NCBI RefSeq assembly: GCF_012273215.1
Contig: NZ_CP050965.1
Coordinates: 434,001 to 498,000, forward strand
From: Gemella haemolysans
GTDB lineage: Bacteria > Bacillota > Bacilli > Staphylococcales > Gemellaceae
Direction of reading: 5' to 3'
DNA: 64,000 bases
Shown here: one piece after another, positions 53,664 through 63,609 of the stretch
Position numbering within the stretch: the first letter of the stretch is position 1
Layout of the letters: each line of letters starts with the position of its first letter
Position numbers and translations under genes: made by a program
The notes under the pieces: generated by a model
Told to the model about the DNA's origin: nothing
What the model saw: only the letters and a program-made list of their open reading frames with translations
Databases searched by the model: none

Positions 53664-55100
53664 ATGAATGATAAAAAATTTTGGAAGATTATATACCTGT
53701 ATATAACGAAATATAATTACAGTATATTATATTATCGTCCAGAAAAAAAAGATGTATGGCTTATTAATGAAGATAATGAATTAATAAGATTTATATACGG
53801 AGATAGTTTTAAATCAACAGAAATCGACAGCATTGTTTCTAATGTTATTAGAAATGAAGTTAGACTGAAAAAAATGTTTAAACTGAATAGTTTAAAAATG
53901 AAAATCCTTTATGTTTCTCCTGAATTTGATGATATTATAGAAGATTACAAAAAGTATAGAATATCAAATAGCATAATTATCGAACGTATTTTATATAATG
54001 AGAAAAATAGTAAGCTGTTTTTAAAAGAAAAAGATAAGAGTTTTATAGAAGGAACGCCTGACACTTTAAGATATAAAAATAGGGTGGTTGAATTATATAA
54101 AAGGCAAACATTAGATAGAAATGTATTTAATGTAAAATATAATATATTATCAGGTCTTTATTTAATTTTATTCTTAATAAATTATTTTATAATTTATTTA
54201 TCGAATAGAAATAGTTCTGCATATCAATATATCGAGTATAGCTATCAGAAAATTATAAGCGGTCAATTTTATAGAGTATTTACTAGTGTTTTTACAGTAG
54301 ATAACTCTATGAAATTGTTGGTAATATTGGCAACAATCGGGGTTAGTTCAATTCTATTTAATAAGTCTCTTAATATATTGAAAAGCCTTGGAATATTATT
54401 AATAGTTTCCTTAGTGTTCAATTTCCTGTTGATATTTGGATATTCAGGGGTGCTAGATATTGCCTTGGTTTCAAATATTGCGCTTTTAGGTTCTATTTTT
54501 ATGGGACAGCTTAGTAAAAAGAATGATAATTTGAAATTCATGTATTCTAGTGCAATATCAATTGTTTATCTGGCCTTGGTTTCAATATTATTTGATACTT
54601 CTATAGTTTTATATATTTTTTCTTTTGTATTAGGAGTATTTATAGAACTATTTTTAGTTAAGAAAAGAGTTTATATAGCACTAATTTGTATGGTAGTCTT
54701 TTGTCTCCTTGGTGAAACATTTTTAATCGCAGGTGTTAATACGAAAGGTACAATTAATCGATTTAGAGTTTCGAGAGTTGATAGTAGGTTATTAAAAACA
54801 TACAATGATGAAGATATATTCAATTTAGAAAAAGAATTAAACTCTAAAAATAAATCCGCTTTAACTTATTATGAGTTAGGTATGGTTAAGATGACTACAG
54901 CTACAAAACAAGATGCTAAGAAAGTTTTTCTTGAGGGAATAAATTTTGATGATTCTTTTGCACCGCTTTATTATAATTTAGCAATAATTGAACGCCAAGA
55001 AGGTAATTATTCGAAAGCAAAAGAGTATGCAGAAAGAGCTTATGAATTAGACGGAAGAGAAGCTAATAAAAATCTAGTTGATGAATTGAGTAATTTTTAA
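53664..55100 (+). CDS. Rhomboid-family/TPR membrane protein (GluP-like), probably catalytically dead
   Basis: A 478-residue protein with an N-terminal cytoplasmic domain (about 1-155), a rhomboid-like membrane domain of six to seven helices (about 157-358) and C-terminal TPR repeats (about 380-478). The WR-type loop SGQFYRVFTSVF (199-210) marks the rhomboid fold. It precedes yqgQ, as GluP/YqgP does in Bacillus. However, the serine motif GxSG is degenerate (ALVSNIALLG, 267-276) and the protein contains no histidine at all, so the Ser-His dyad is impossible. A pseudoprotease or adaptor role is likely. The ATG at 53664 is at the edge of the palindrome and has only a weak ribosome binding site. 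Confidence 0.8.
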   Translation: MNDKKFWKIIYLYITKYNYSILYYRPEKKDVWLINEDNELIRFIYGDSFKSTEIDSIVSNVIRNEVRLKKMFKLNSLKMKILYVSPEFDDIIEDYKKYRISNSIIIERILYNEKNSKLFLKEKDKSFIEGTPDTLRYKNRVVELYKRQTLDRNVFNVKYNILSGLYLILFLINYFIIYLSNRNSSAYQYIEYSYQKIISGQFYRVFTSVFTVDNSMKLLVILATIGVSSILFNKSLNILKSLGILLIVSLVFNFLLIFGYSGVLDIALVSNIALLGSIFMGQLSKKNDNLKFMYSSAISIVYLALVSILFDTSIVLYIFSFVLGVFIELFLVKKRVYIALICMVVFCLLGETFLIAGVNTKGTINRFRVSRVDSRLLKTYNDEDIFNLEKELNSKNKSALTYYELGMVKMTTATKQDAKKVFLEGINFDDSFAPLYYNLAIIERQEGNYSKAKEYAERAYELDGREANKNLVDELSNF

Positions 55101-55110
55101 GGTGATATTA

Positions 55111-55311
55111 ATGAAAAATTTTTATGATTTGCAACAATTTTTGAAATCATTTGGTATAATTATATATATGAAGGATAGAAAACATACATTAAGTATGGTA
55201 GAATATGAAGTGAGAGAATTAAGACGTTTAGAATTAATTTCAAAAGAAGATTTTATAAGAGCAATTGCTATAATTAGACATGAAGTTAATTATGAATTAT
55301 CAAAAGGATAG
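55111..55311 (+). CDS. yqgQ: YqgQ-family protein (DUF910)
   Basis: A 66-residue protein starting MKNFYDLQQFLKSFGIIIYM, matching the small YqgQ family with its pattern FYDxQQxLKxxGxxIY ... EIREL.R..LI...DF.RA. The family has a nucleic-acid-binding-like three-helix fold, but its function is unknown. AAGGTG at 55099-55104 places the start at ATG 55111 rather than the in-frame GTG at 55102. It is ten bases after the rhomboid gene and ten before ylaN, so the three are likely one transcript. Confidence 0.88.
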   Translation: MKNFYDLQQFLKSFGIIIYMKDRKHTLSMVEYEVRELRRLELISKEDFIRAIAIIRHEVNYELSKG

Positions 55312-55321
55312 GTGATAAGAA

Positions 55322-55606
55322 ATGGAAAATAACCTAATATTTATTAAGGTTCGTAGAAGAATAGAAGAAGATGTTGTGAAGATTGAAGAAATGATTAATG
55401 CTTGTGTATCGGTAAAAGGTCAGAGAAAATGTCCGCTTTATCAAGATGTTATTGATACTCAAATCTATGGTCTTACTAAAGAAATAAACTTAGCAGTAGA
55501 AATAGGTTGCATTTCACAAGAAGCTGGGCGCATAATTCTAGCTGATTTAGAAAATAAAGCTAGCGAAATGTACTCTAATTTAGCAGAAGAAAGTAAAGCA
55601 AACTAA
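55322..55606 (+). CDS. ylaN: YlaN-family protein (DUF1507)
   Basis: A 94-residue protein of the YlaN family. The core CPLYQDVIDTQIYGLTKEINLAVEIG matches the family pattern closely. YlaN has been linked to iron homeostasis, as an iron-binding partner of Fur, and it is essential under some conditions in Bacillus and Staphylococcus. It is encoded directly before ftsW, the same order as in Bacillus. ATAGGTGATAAG precedes the ATG. Confidence 0.92.
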   Translation: MENNLIFIKVRRRIEEDVVKIEEMINACVSVKGQRKCPLYQDVIDTQIYGLTKEINLAVEIGCISQEAGRIILADLENKASEMYSNLAEESKAN

Positions 55607-55607
55607 T

Positions 55608-56822
55608 ATGAATTTTGTAAGAAGAATACATAGATCAATTAAGCATGAACGTAGACATGTGAGATTAGATTGGGTAGTGGCATTAACACTTCTTGTATTG
55701 TTAGTCTTAAGTTGTATGATGGTTTATAGTGCTAGTATGATTGGTAATAAGTATGGGACTTTCACATCAGGTATTCCAGTAAGTGAAACATACTTCTTGC
55801 AAAGGCAGGCAATGTGGGTAGTACTCGCTTATATAGCGTTTTTAGTATTCTCAGTTGCAATACCTTTTGAAGTTTTTAAAAATAAAAGCTTTTTAATGAA
55901 TGGATATCTAGTAATAGCGTTTCTACTATTTTTACCTTTGTTTATGCCATCAATCAATGGTGCTAGATCTTGGATAAGAATAGGTGCGTTCAGTTTTCAG
56001 CCATCAACTTTAGCACAGTTATTTATCATTATGTATATGGCATATATATTAGAAACTAGAAAAGTAAAATTAAGACAAATTTGTACGAGTTCAGAATTAC
56101 TGAAAATGTTCGGTATACCTTTAGGATTGGTTACTATAATAGCACTACAAAATGATACTGGAATGATACTTATCACGTTGTCGGTTATGGGTATTATGAC
56201 TTTATGCTCTAATATGCATTCGCAAAATATAAAAAAAATATTATCACTAGCGATAGTAGCAGGTGTGGTAGTATTAATGTTGTTTATGTTGAAAAGTGCA
56301 TTATTCAGTAGTGGAACTTCATATAGAACAAATCGTCTAAAAGTATTTTTAAATCCATTTTCTGAGGATTTGGCAGCTGCAGCCGATCAGGTAATAAATT
56401 CATATGTTGCATTTGGTAATGGAGGATTATTTGGTAGAGGATTAGGAAATTCTATTCAAAAACTAGGTTATTTACCAGAAGCACATACAGACTTTATACT
56501 TGCTATTATAGCTGAGGAGTTAGGTTTTATAGGTGTTTTATTCGTAGTAACTTTATTATTAATAATCATTGGTAAAGTAATATTTTCTGGTACAAAATCA
56601 AGAAATACTTTTTCAGCGATGTACTCATTAGGATTCGCAAGTCTACTAGTAGTACAGGGAGTAGTTAATATTGGTGGAGTTACGGCCTCTATCCCGATGA
56701 CTGGAGTCCCATTACCATTTATAAGTAATGGTGGTAGTTCAATTCTTGTATTAAGTATAGGATTAGGAATAGCTACTAATATCTTGGCTCATGTTAAATA
56801 TTTAAGAAGTAACAAAAAATAA
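55608..56822 (+). CDS. ftsW: Peptidoglycan glycosyltransferase FtsW
   Basis: A 404-residue SEDS-family protein with ten helices. PEAHTDFILAIIAEELGFIG (about 291-310) carries the SEDS catalytic-region aspartate, and GVPLPFISNGGSS (about 365-377) is the other signature. It polymerises lipid II into septal peptidoglycan with a class B PBP. The adjacency to ylaN favours FtsW over its paralogue RodA. The start is one base after the ylaN stop. Confidence 0.9.
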   Translation: MNFVRRIHRSIKHERRHVRLDWVVALTLLVLLVLSCMMVYSASMIGNKYGTFTSGIPVSETYFLQRQAMWVVLAYIAFLVFSVAIPFEVFKNKSFLMNGYLVIAFLLFLPLFMPSINGARSWIRIGAFSFQPSTLAQLFIIMYMAYILETRKVKLRQICTSSELLKMFGIPLGLVTIIALQNDTGMILITLSVMGIMTLCSNMHSQNIKKILSLAIVAGVVVLMLFMLKSALFSSGTSYRTNRLKVFLNPFSEDLAAAADQVINSYVAFGNGGLFGRGLGNSIQKLGYLPEAHTDFILAIIAEELGFIGVLFVVTLLLIIIGKVIFSGTKSRNTFSAMYSLGFASLLVVQGVVNIGGVTASIPMTGVPLPFISNGGSSILVLSIGLGIATNILAHVKYLRSNKK

Positions 56823-56929
56823 AATGGAAATTCGAATTGATATTATTTTATAGTATTGATTCGAATTTTTATTTATTAAATTTTAGTATTGCTAGAAATT
56901 GAAAAAATTACAATTTATTATGATGATAC

Positions 56930-56958
56930 TTGCTAACTTAAGCTAATCAAGCTATAAT
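56930..56958 (+). promoter_or_regulatory. Promoter of queA-tgt
   Basis: TTGCTA (56930-56935), 17-base spacer, TATAAT (56953-56958), 30 bases before queA. Confidence 0.75.
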
Positions 56959-56988
56959 AGTAAAGGTAACTTTTAAAGGAGATTATAG

Positions 56989-58017
56989 ATGAAATTAGAA
57001 CAATTTGATTTTTATTTACCAGAGGAACTTATTGCACAAACTCCTCTTTTAAAAAGAGATACTAGTAAATTACTATGTGTAGATAGAAAAAACAATACAC
57101 ATGAACATAAAGTTTTTTCAGATATTATAGATTATTTTAATCCTGGAGATACTTTGGTATTAAATAATACTAGGGTTATGCCAGCTCGTTTATATGGTGC
57201 TAAAAAGGACACTGGAGCTGCAATAGAAGTATTATTATTAAAAAATCTAGGACATAATGATTGGGAATGTCTAGTAAAACCAGCAAAAAGAATAAAAGAG
57301 GGAAGTATTGTATCATTTGGTGATGGTATTATGGAAGCTGTGTGTACTAAAGTTCTTGATGATGGATTTAGACATTTTGAATTTGTATATGAAGGAATAT
57401 TCCAGGAAAGATTAAATGAACTTGGTACAATGCCTTTACCACCATATATTAAAGAACGATTAACTGATAAAGAAAGATATCAAACAGTTTATTCTAAAGA
57501 AGTGGGAAGTTCGGCTGCTCCAACTGCCGGTCTTCACTTTACAAATGAACTATTAGATAGAATAAAAGAAAAAGGTGTGAATATAGCATATTTAACTCTT
57601 CATGTTGGACTAGGTACATTTAGACCTGTTGCTGTAGAAAATATTGAAGATCATGATATGCACTCAGAATATTATACACTAGATGAAAAAACAGCGGAAC
57701 TTATTAATAAAACAAAAGAAAATGAGGGAAGAGTATTTTCTGTAGGTACTACTACAACAAGAACATTAGAAACAATTGCTCGAGACAATAATGGAAAAAT
57801 TGTTGCAGCCTCAGGTTGGACAAATATTTTTATCTATCCGGGATTTGAATTTAAATGTGTTGATGGATTAATTACTAACTTCCATTTACCGAAATCATCA
57901 TTAATAATGCTTGTAAGTGCATTTTATGATAGAGAAAAAGTTATTGAATTATATAATATAGCAGTTGAAAATAAATATCGTTTCTTCAGTTTTGGGGATG
58001 CTATGATAATAATATAA
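56989..58017 (+). CDS. queA: S-adenosylmethionine:tRNA ribosyltransferase-isomerase
   Basis: A 342-residue QueA enzyme. N-terminal [44 protein letters not shown] and the C-terminal [17 protein letters not shown] are family signatures. It adds the ribosyl moiety of SAM to preQ1 in tRNA to make epoxyqueuosine. AAAGGAG precedes the ATG. It is followed by tgt, which performs the preceding step of the pathway. Confidence 0.96.
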   Translation: MKLEQFDFYLPEELIAQTPLLKRDTSKLLCVDRKNNTHEHKVFSDIIDYFNPGDTLVLNNTRVMPARLYGAKKDTGAAIEVLLLKNLGHNDWECLVKPAKRIKEGSIVSFGDGIMEAVCTKVLDDGFRHFEFVYEGIFQERLNELGTMPLPPYIKERLTDKERYQTVYSKEVGSSAAPTAGLHFTNELLDRIKEKGVNIAYLTLHVGLGTFRPVAVENIEDHDMHSEYYTLDEKTAELINKTKENEGRVFSVGTTTTRTLETIARDNNGKIVAASGWTNIFIYPGFEFKCVDGLITNFHLPKSSLIMLVSAFYDREKVIELYNIAVENKYRFFSFGDAMIII

Positions 58018-59193
<1,176 letters not shown>

Positions 59194-59282
59194 CAATTTA
59201 ATAAAAAAAGAATAGAAAAGGTTTATTTTTTACTAAGTATATAGTAGAATAAACATATATTATAAATAAACGGAGGTAAAAC

Positions 59283-59546
59283 ATGCAAGGTTCATATATT
59301 AATATTATTATGATAGTATTTCTTTTTGGATTCATGTACTTCATGATTATTAGACCACAATCTAAAAGAAATAAAGAATTGAAACTTCTACAAGATTCAT
59401 TAAAAGAAGGAGATAGAATCGTAACTTTCGCTGGAATTTACGGGGATATCGTTGAAGTAGGGACAGTAACAGTAAAAGTAAGAATTGCACCAAAAGTAGA
59501 AATCGAAATAGATCGTAATGCTATTCGTAGCTTGGTTGCAAAATAA
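59283..59546 (+). CDS. yajC: Preprotein translocase accessory subunit YajC
   Basis: An 87-residue protein with one N-terminal helix and the family pattern YFMIIRPQSKRNKE followed by LKEGDRIVTFAGIYGDI. It associates with SecDF/SecYEG. It follows queA-tgt, the usual order in bacteria, but secDF does not follow here. ACGGAGGT precedes the ATG. A terminator follows. Confidence 0.95.
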   Translation: MQGSYINIIMIVFLFGFMYFMIIRPQSKRNKELKLLQDSLKEGDRIVTFAGIYGDIVEVGTVTVKVRIAPKVEIEIDRNAIRSLVAK

Positions 59547-59554
59547 TAAATATT

Positions 59555-59590
59555 TAAGCGGATTATATTAATAATCCGCTTATTTTTTGA
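59555..59590 (+). terminator. Terminator after yajC
   Basis: A perfect 11-bp stem (59555-59565 with 59572-59582), 6-base loop and run of T. Confidence 0.88.
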
Positions 59591-59922
59591 AAAAATTTTA
59601 TTAAATAGTAGGGGTTAAGTTAAGTACATAGTATATTAATAATTTTGAAATATTATAATTTATGGAATTTCGGATTTCATTATAATAAGGTGATATTAGA
59701 AGTAAAAGTTACTAATTAAATAAATAGTGTAATAAATAAATTAGATACGTAAGAAATATCTTTCATTATCGAAACCGATAAATATAAAAATAAATAAATA
59801 TTTAAGTTTGCTATATTTGATGTTTTCGTGTATACTTAAACAATGTAGGATATATAGTTAACTAAAAATAATGTTAATTAAATTCTAAATACATATATTT
59901 AAGATGGTATCTTGGAGGGAAT
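59591..59922 (+). promoter_or_regulatory. Upstream region and promoter of the surface lipase gene
   Basis: The 332-base gap contains an inverted repeat TTATCG-aaac-CGATAA (59766-59781) and a promoter: TTGCTA (59808-59813), 17-base spacer, TATACT (59831-59836). The transcript would have a leader of about 80 bases before the AGGGAAT-type ribosome binding site. The rest is AT-rich with no open frame. The inverted repeat 27 bases upstream of the -35 is a possible regulator site. Confidence 0.55.
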
Positions 59923-62900
59923 ATGTTTAAAAATAATATTGATAAAAAAATAGTAAAATATGGAATAAAGAAACTTAGTTTTGGTATAGCATCAGTAGCT
60001 ATTGGTACATTAGTATTTTTAGGTGGAACAGCAAGTGCACATGAGGAAAGTAGTGTAAATAATAATAATAATAATAATTCAATAGTGCAGGAAACTCCTA
60101 AAAATGTAGAGTCAACTTCTACAGCTGATAATATTGAAAATAAAAGTGCTAAAGAGATTAAAAATATTTCTAATGATAGTACGACAACTTTAGTAAGTGA
60201 AAAAAATACAGAAGATAAAAATATAGCTACGGATTCAACTTTAACTACTGAATTTATAGGGAAAACAGATAAAAAAAAGGTTGAAATAAGCTCAGATTCT
60301 CAAAATAGTAATTTAAATGTTATTGACAAACGAGTAGATGATAGTAGTAATATTGCTGACTTATTAACTAAGATAATTAATAAAAATGTAGAAGAAAATA
60401 AAGTTACAACTGAAGAAGTAGAAAATACTGTAGAACCTGTAGAAAAAGGAACAAAAATAATTTCTAGACTGACTAGCAAATATGCTGAAGACATAGCAAA
60501 AGGTTATATTGGGTTAGAAGGTGGTAAATATGATAGTTTGATCTATAAAAAGGCAATACTAGATCCAGATGGTGATGATGATGGGGATGGTATAGCAAAT
60601 AAGGATGAATTATATATTTATAAAAAAGATGGTCGTACATATCTTGGATATGATATTCATCCAAGACTTGCTGATACTGATGGAGATGGATTAAACGATA
60701 AAGTAGATAAAGATAAACTAGTATGGAATGTATCTGCTAGGGATATGGCTATGTTTATCAATTTAGTTTACGAAAATGATAAAAAAATAGACGATATACT
60801 TAATAAACAAGCTCCAATAGAAAAACTTTCAAATAATATCCAAAAGATGACTTTTAATGAACTTGGACCATATTGGAAAGTAAAAGAGACATATCATCAA
60901 GATAATGGTCTTGACGCAGTACTTTTCGAAACAACTAATAACTTTCCATTTTTAAAAGGAGATAAGATCCAAGTTCTTGCTTTTGCAGGGACAAACGTTA
61001 AACAAGCAGGGGATTTGAAAGCAGATTTAGCATTATTCTTTGGAAATGAGTCAAACCAAAGTGAAGCTGCTATTCAATTAATGAAAAAAATAAAAAATGA
61101 TAGTACAATTACTAATTTATATATCACTGGACATTCACTAGGTGGATATTTATCATTAAGAGCTACAGCAACGGCTGAAAAGGAAAAATTTGGTAAGTAT
61201 AAACAAACTTATACGTTTAACGCTCCAAAAGTTAAGAGTGGTTGGTTATGGGGAGTTTCTAAGGATGATGTAAAGATTACTGAGTCACTTGCAAAGAGTG
61301 GGAAGATAAAAAATTATTATACTGATAATGATAATATAATCCCTGGGAATCTTCAGCCTGATAGTAAAATTAGTATAGGTAAAAGTGCAGGAGCTCATTC
61401 ATCAACATCATATTTTGAAAACAGAGTTAATACAAATCCTGATTTTAATTTTGGAAAACGTCAAGGAATGGATGGTGTAGGGTATAGAGATGAAAATATT
61501 AACAAGCTAAGCGTAATTGATCCAGAAAAGGGAACATTGAGTAAGACATTTTTACCAACTTTAGTTGATGATAGACCTGTATCTATTATGATAGGAGATA
61601 GACTTAAAGATAAGGACATAATTAATAAAGTTAATAGAAATTTATTACCAGTTAATACTAAGTTATCATTAGTCTATAAAGATGAATTGACATCTTTGGG
61701 TATGAAGCGTGCTACAGTAAGAATTGAGTATTTAGACGATAATAGTAGTAATGATATTAATGTTCCTATATCAGTAAACGAGGCGGATAAGAAAGAATTG
61801 ATATCTGTAGTTAATGCTGCTCAAAAATTAGTTGAAACAGTTGTAGATTTATCTGATAAGACTAAAATAACAGCTGAAAAGTATAATTTAGCAAAATTAA
61901 GTTTAACAGAAAAATTAAAAGAAGCGGAAGCTACTATTTCGAATGTACTTTCCCCACAGCTAACTATTAATAATATTACTAAAGAACTAGCAGGACTGGG
62001 AATGAGTGTTATAAATTCACGTACTGCCTTAGAATTAACAGAAGCAGGAAAATATGAACCTAAGCTTTTAAATGATGAAAAATTATTATTACATCAAGGA
62101 AGTAGTTTGAATACAAATGATGTATTTAATAAAATTGTTAAAGAAAATCTTCCACAAAATATAAATTATGAAATACTAAATTCTACAGATTTTGGAGAAT
62201 TGGGAGATGTCAATGCAAGGGTAAGAGTAACATATTCTGATGGTTCAAATGATATAGTTAATGTACCTATTAGAGTTTATACAGATTCTAAAGGCGAGCC
62301 ACTAGTACAAGAAGAGAGTCCAGAGCTAGTAATAAGCGAAAAAGGCGAGCCACTAGTACAAGAGGAGAATCCAGAGCTAGTAATAAGCGAGAAGGGCGAA
62401 CCATTAGTACAAGAGGAGAACCCAGAGCTAGTAATAAGTGAAAAAGGTGAATCGTTAGTTCAACCTGAGTTACCTGAATTTCATGCAGAAAAAGGCGAAC
62501 CACTAGTGCAAGAAGAGAATCCAGAGCTAGTAATAAGTGAAAAAGGTGAACCACTGGTACAAGAAGAGAATCCAGAATTAGTGATAAGTGAGAAAGGTGA
62601 GCCATTAGTGCAAGAGGAGAACCCAGAACTAGTGATAAGTGAAAAAGGTGAATCGTTAGTTCAACCTGAGTTACCTGAATATCATGAAGAAAAAGGCGAG
62701 CCTCTAGTACGAGAGGAGAATCCTAAAGCCACTCTTGAATTACTAAAAAGTTCAAAACTTGGTGTGGAAGTCGAGTTGTTATCTAATATCAATAATATTT
62801 CATTGAATGTTAAAAAAATTGAAAATAGCAGTCAAATAGAAAGGATTAGTAAAGAATTATCTGTAGAAAAAGATAAAATTAGGGTATTAGACTTAAAATT

Positions 62901-63558
62901 ATCTAAAGATAATAACGAAGTCAAACTTAAGAATGATAGAATAGTTCGCATAGCTTTATTAGAAAATGAAAGTAGTGAGATAAAGATTTATCATGTTGAA
63001 AAAAATGGAAGTTTAACATTAATTCCATCAGAAGTTAAAAATGGAATAGTCCAGTTTAATATAAACCATTTTAGTTTATTCGCAATTGTTGATTTTAGTA
63101 AAACTGCACCAAGTGATGAAAAGGATAAATCAAAAGAAATTTCATTAGATGTTAAGAAAGAGACAAGCGCTACGAATAAAATAAATAAGCAAGAAAATAC
63201 AACTATAAATAGTAAAGACTTAAATTCCAAACCAAAAGAAATTTCATTAGATGCTAAGAAAGAGATGAGCACTACAAATAAAATAAATGAACAAGAAAAT
63301 ATAACTACATTTAGTAAATACTTAAATTCTAAACCAAAAGAAGTAACACAGGTTGTTGAGGAAAAATATATTGTAAGAAATAACCGAGAAAACTCTAGAA
63401 GTAATTTTAAAGTTTATAAACTTGAATCTTCGAATAATAATTTCAAACAAAGTTCTATACTTCCAAAAACTGGTGAAAATTCTTCAAACACAATTCCTAT
63501 TGCAACTGGGTTAGGTTTAATTATAGGAGTTCTAGGTATTAGAAAATACAACAGATAA
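59923..63558 (+). CDS. LPXTG surface protein with lipase-like domain, Rib-like domains and tandem repeats
   Basis: A 1211-residue wall-anchored protein. Order: YSIRK-type signal (YGIKKLSFGIASVAIG, 13-28; cleavage likely after residue 39); low-complexity Asn/Ser/Thr region to about 180; a calcium-binding-like acidic stretch (DPDGDDDGDG at 214 and DTDGDGLND near 251); a class 3 lipase/alpha-beta hydrolase domain (about 270-490) with GHSLGG and nucleophile S405; two Rib-like beta domains (about 545-620 and 680-785, each ending in NVPI); a GEPLVQ/ENPELVISE repeat stalk (790-935); a further domain (about 940-1065), two copies of a 37-residue repeat; and an LPKTG sorting signal (1180-1184) with hydrophobic tail. 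Sortase would attach it to peptidoglycan. It is a likely secreted esterase/phospholipase or adhesin. GGAGGGAAT precedes the ATG. Confidence 0.88.
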   Translation: MFKNNIDKKIVKYGIKKLSFGIASVAIGTLVFLGGTASAHEESSVNNNNNNNSIVQETPKNVESTSTADNIENKSAKEIKNISNDSTTTLVSEKNTEDKNIATDSTLTTEFIGKTDKKKVEISSDSQNSNLNVIDKRVDDSSNIADLLTKIINKNVEENKVTTEEVENTVEPVEKGTKIISRLTSKYAEDIAKGYIGLEGGKYDSLIYKKAILDPDGDDDGDGIANKDELYIYKKDGRTYLGYDIHPRLADTDGDGLNDKVDKDKLVWNVSARDMAMFINLVYENDKKIDDILNKQAPIEKLSNNIQKMTFNELGPYWKVKETYHQDNGLDAVLFETTNNFPFLKGDKIQVLAFAGTNVKQAGDLKADLALFFGNESNQSEAAIQLMKKIKNDSTITNLYITGHSLGGYLSLRATATAEKEKFGKYKQTYTFNAPKVKSGWLWGVSKDDVKITESLAKSGKIKNYYTDNDNIIPGNLQPDSKISIGKSAGAHSSTSYFENRVNTNPDFNFGKRQGMDGVGYRDENINKLSVIDPEKGTLSKTFLPTLVDDRPVSIMIGDRLKDKDIINKVNRNLLPVNTKLSLVYKDELTSLGMKRATVRIEYLDDNSSNDINVPISVNEADKKELISVVNAAQKLVETVVDLSDKTKITAEKYNLAKLSLTEKLKEAEATISNVLSPQLTINNITKELAGLGMSVINSRTALELTEAGKYEPKLLNDEKLLLHQGSSLNTNDVFNKIVKENLPQNINYEILNSTDFGELGDVNARVRVTYSDGSNDIVNVPIRVYTDSKGEPLVQEESPELVISEKGEPLVQEENPELVISEKGEPLVQEENPELVISEKGESLVQPELPEFHAEKGEPLVQEENPELVISEKGEPLVQEENPELVISEKGEPLVQEENPELVISEKGESLVQPELPEYHEEKGEPLVREENPKATLELLKSSKLGVEVELLSNINNISLNVKKIENSSQIERISKELSVEKDKIRVLDLKLSKDNNEVKLKNDRIVRIALLENESSEIKIYHVEKNGSLTLIPSEVKNGIVQFNINHFSLFAIVDFSKTAPSDEKDKSKEISLDVKKETSATNKINKQENTTINSKDLNSKPKEISLDAKKEMSTTNKINEQENITTFSKYLNSKPKEVTQVVEEKYIVRNNRENSRSNFKVYKLESSNNNFKQSSILPKTGENSSNTIPIATGLGLIIGVLGIRKYNR
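62290..62727 (+). repeat. Higher-order tandem repeat in the surface lipase gene
   Basis: Units of 51 bp (KGEPLVQEENPELVISE) and 48 bp (KGESLVQPELPEFHAE) are arranged as 51-51-51-48, making a 201-bp superunit present twice (62290-62490 and 62491-62691) plus a partial third start at 62692. Synonymous differences between units show they are not from one very recent expansion, though some adjacent copies are nearly identical. It forms a spacer stalk of variable length. Confidence 0.92.
63130..63348 (+). repeat. Two-copy 37-residue repeat before the sorting signal
   Basis: The residues beginning KEISLDVKKETSATNKINKQ are followed by a near copy beginning KEISLDAKKEMSTTNKINEQ 111 bases later. Both end in DLNSKPKE or YLNSKPKE. 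They are hydrophilic and probably span the cell wall. Confidence 0.8.
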
Positions 63559-63563
63559 AAAAT

Positions 63564-63602
63564 AAAAATCAAACTGGTAAAAAATATCAGTTTGATTTTT
63601 TA
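63564..63602. terminator. Bidirectional terminator between the surface lipase and luxS genes
   Basis: A 13-bp stem (63564-63576 with 63588-63600), with A tract on the left and T tract on the right, serving both converging genes. Confidence 0.88.
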
Positions 63603-63609
63603 TTTTAAA

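Noticed and set aside
59766-59781. Inverted repeat as a terminator for an upstream transcript
   Set aside because: Only a 6-bp stem without a T run; kept as a possible regulator site only.
62288-62605. 105-codon minus-strand open frame inside the surface lipase gene
   Set aside because: It is the complement of the 51-bp repeat array; the repeat composition keeps the frame open. No ribosome binding site and no recognisable protein.
62290-62727. Possible CRISPR-like array
   Set aside because: Repeats are contiguous, in frame with a protein and lack unique spacers; they encode a surface-protein stalk.
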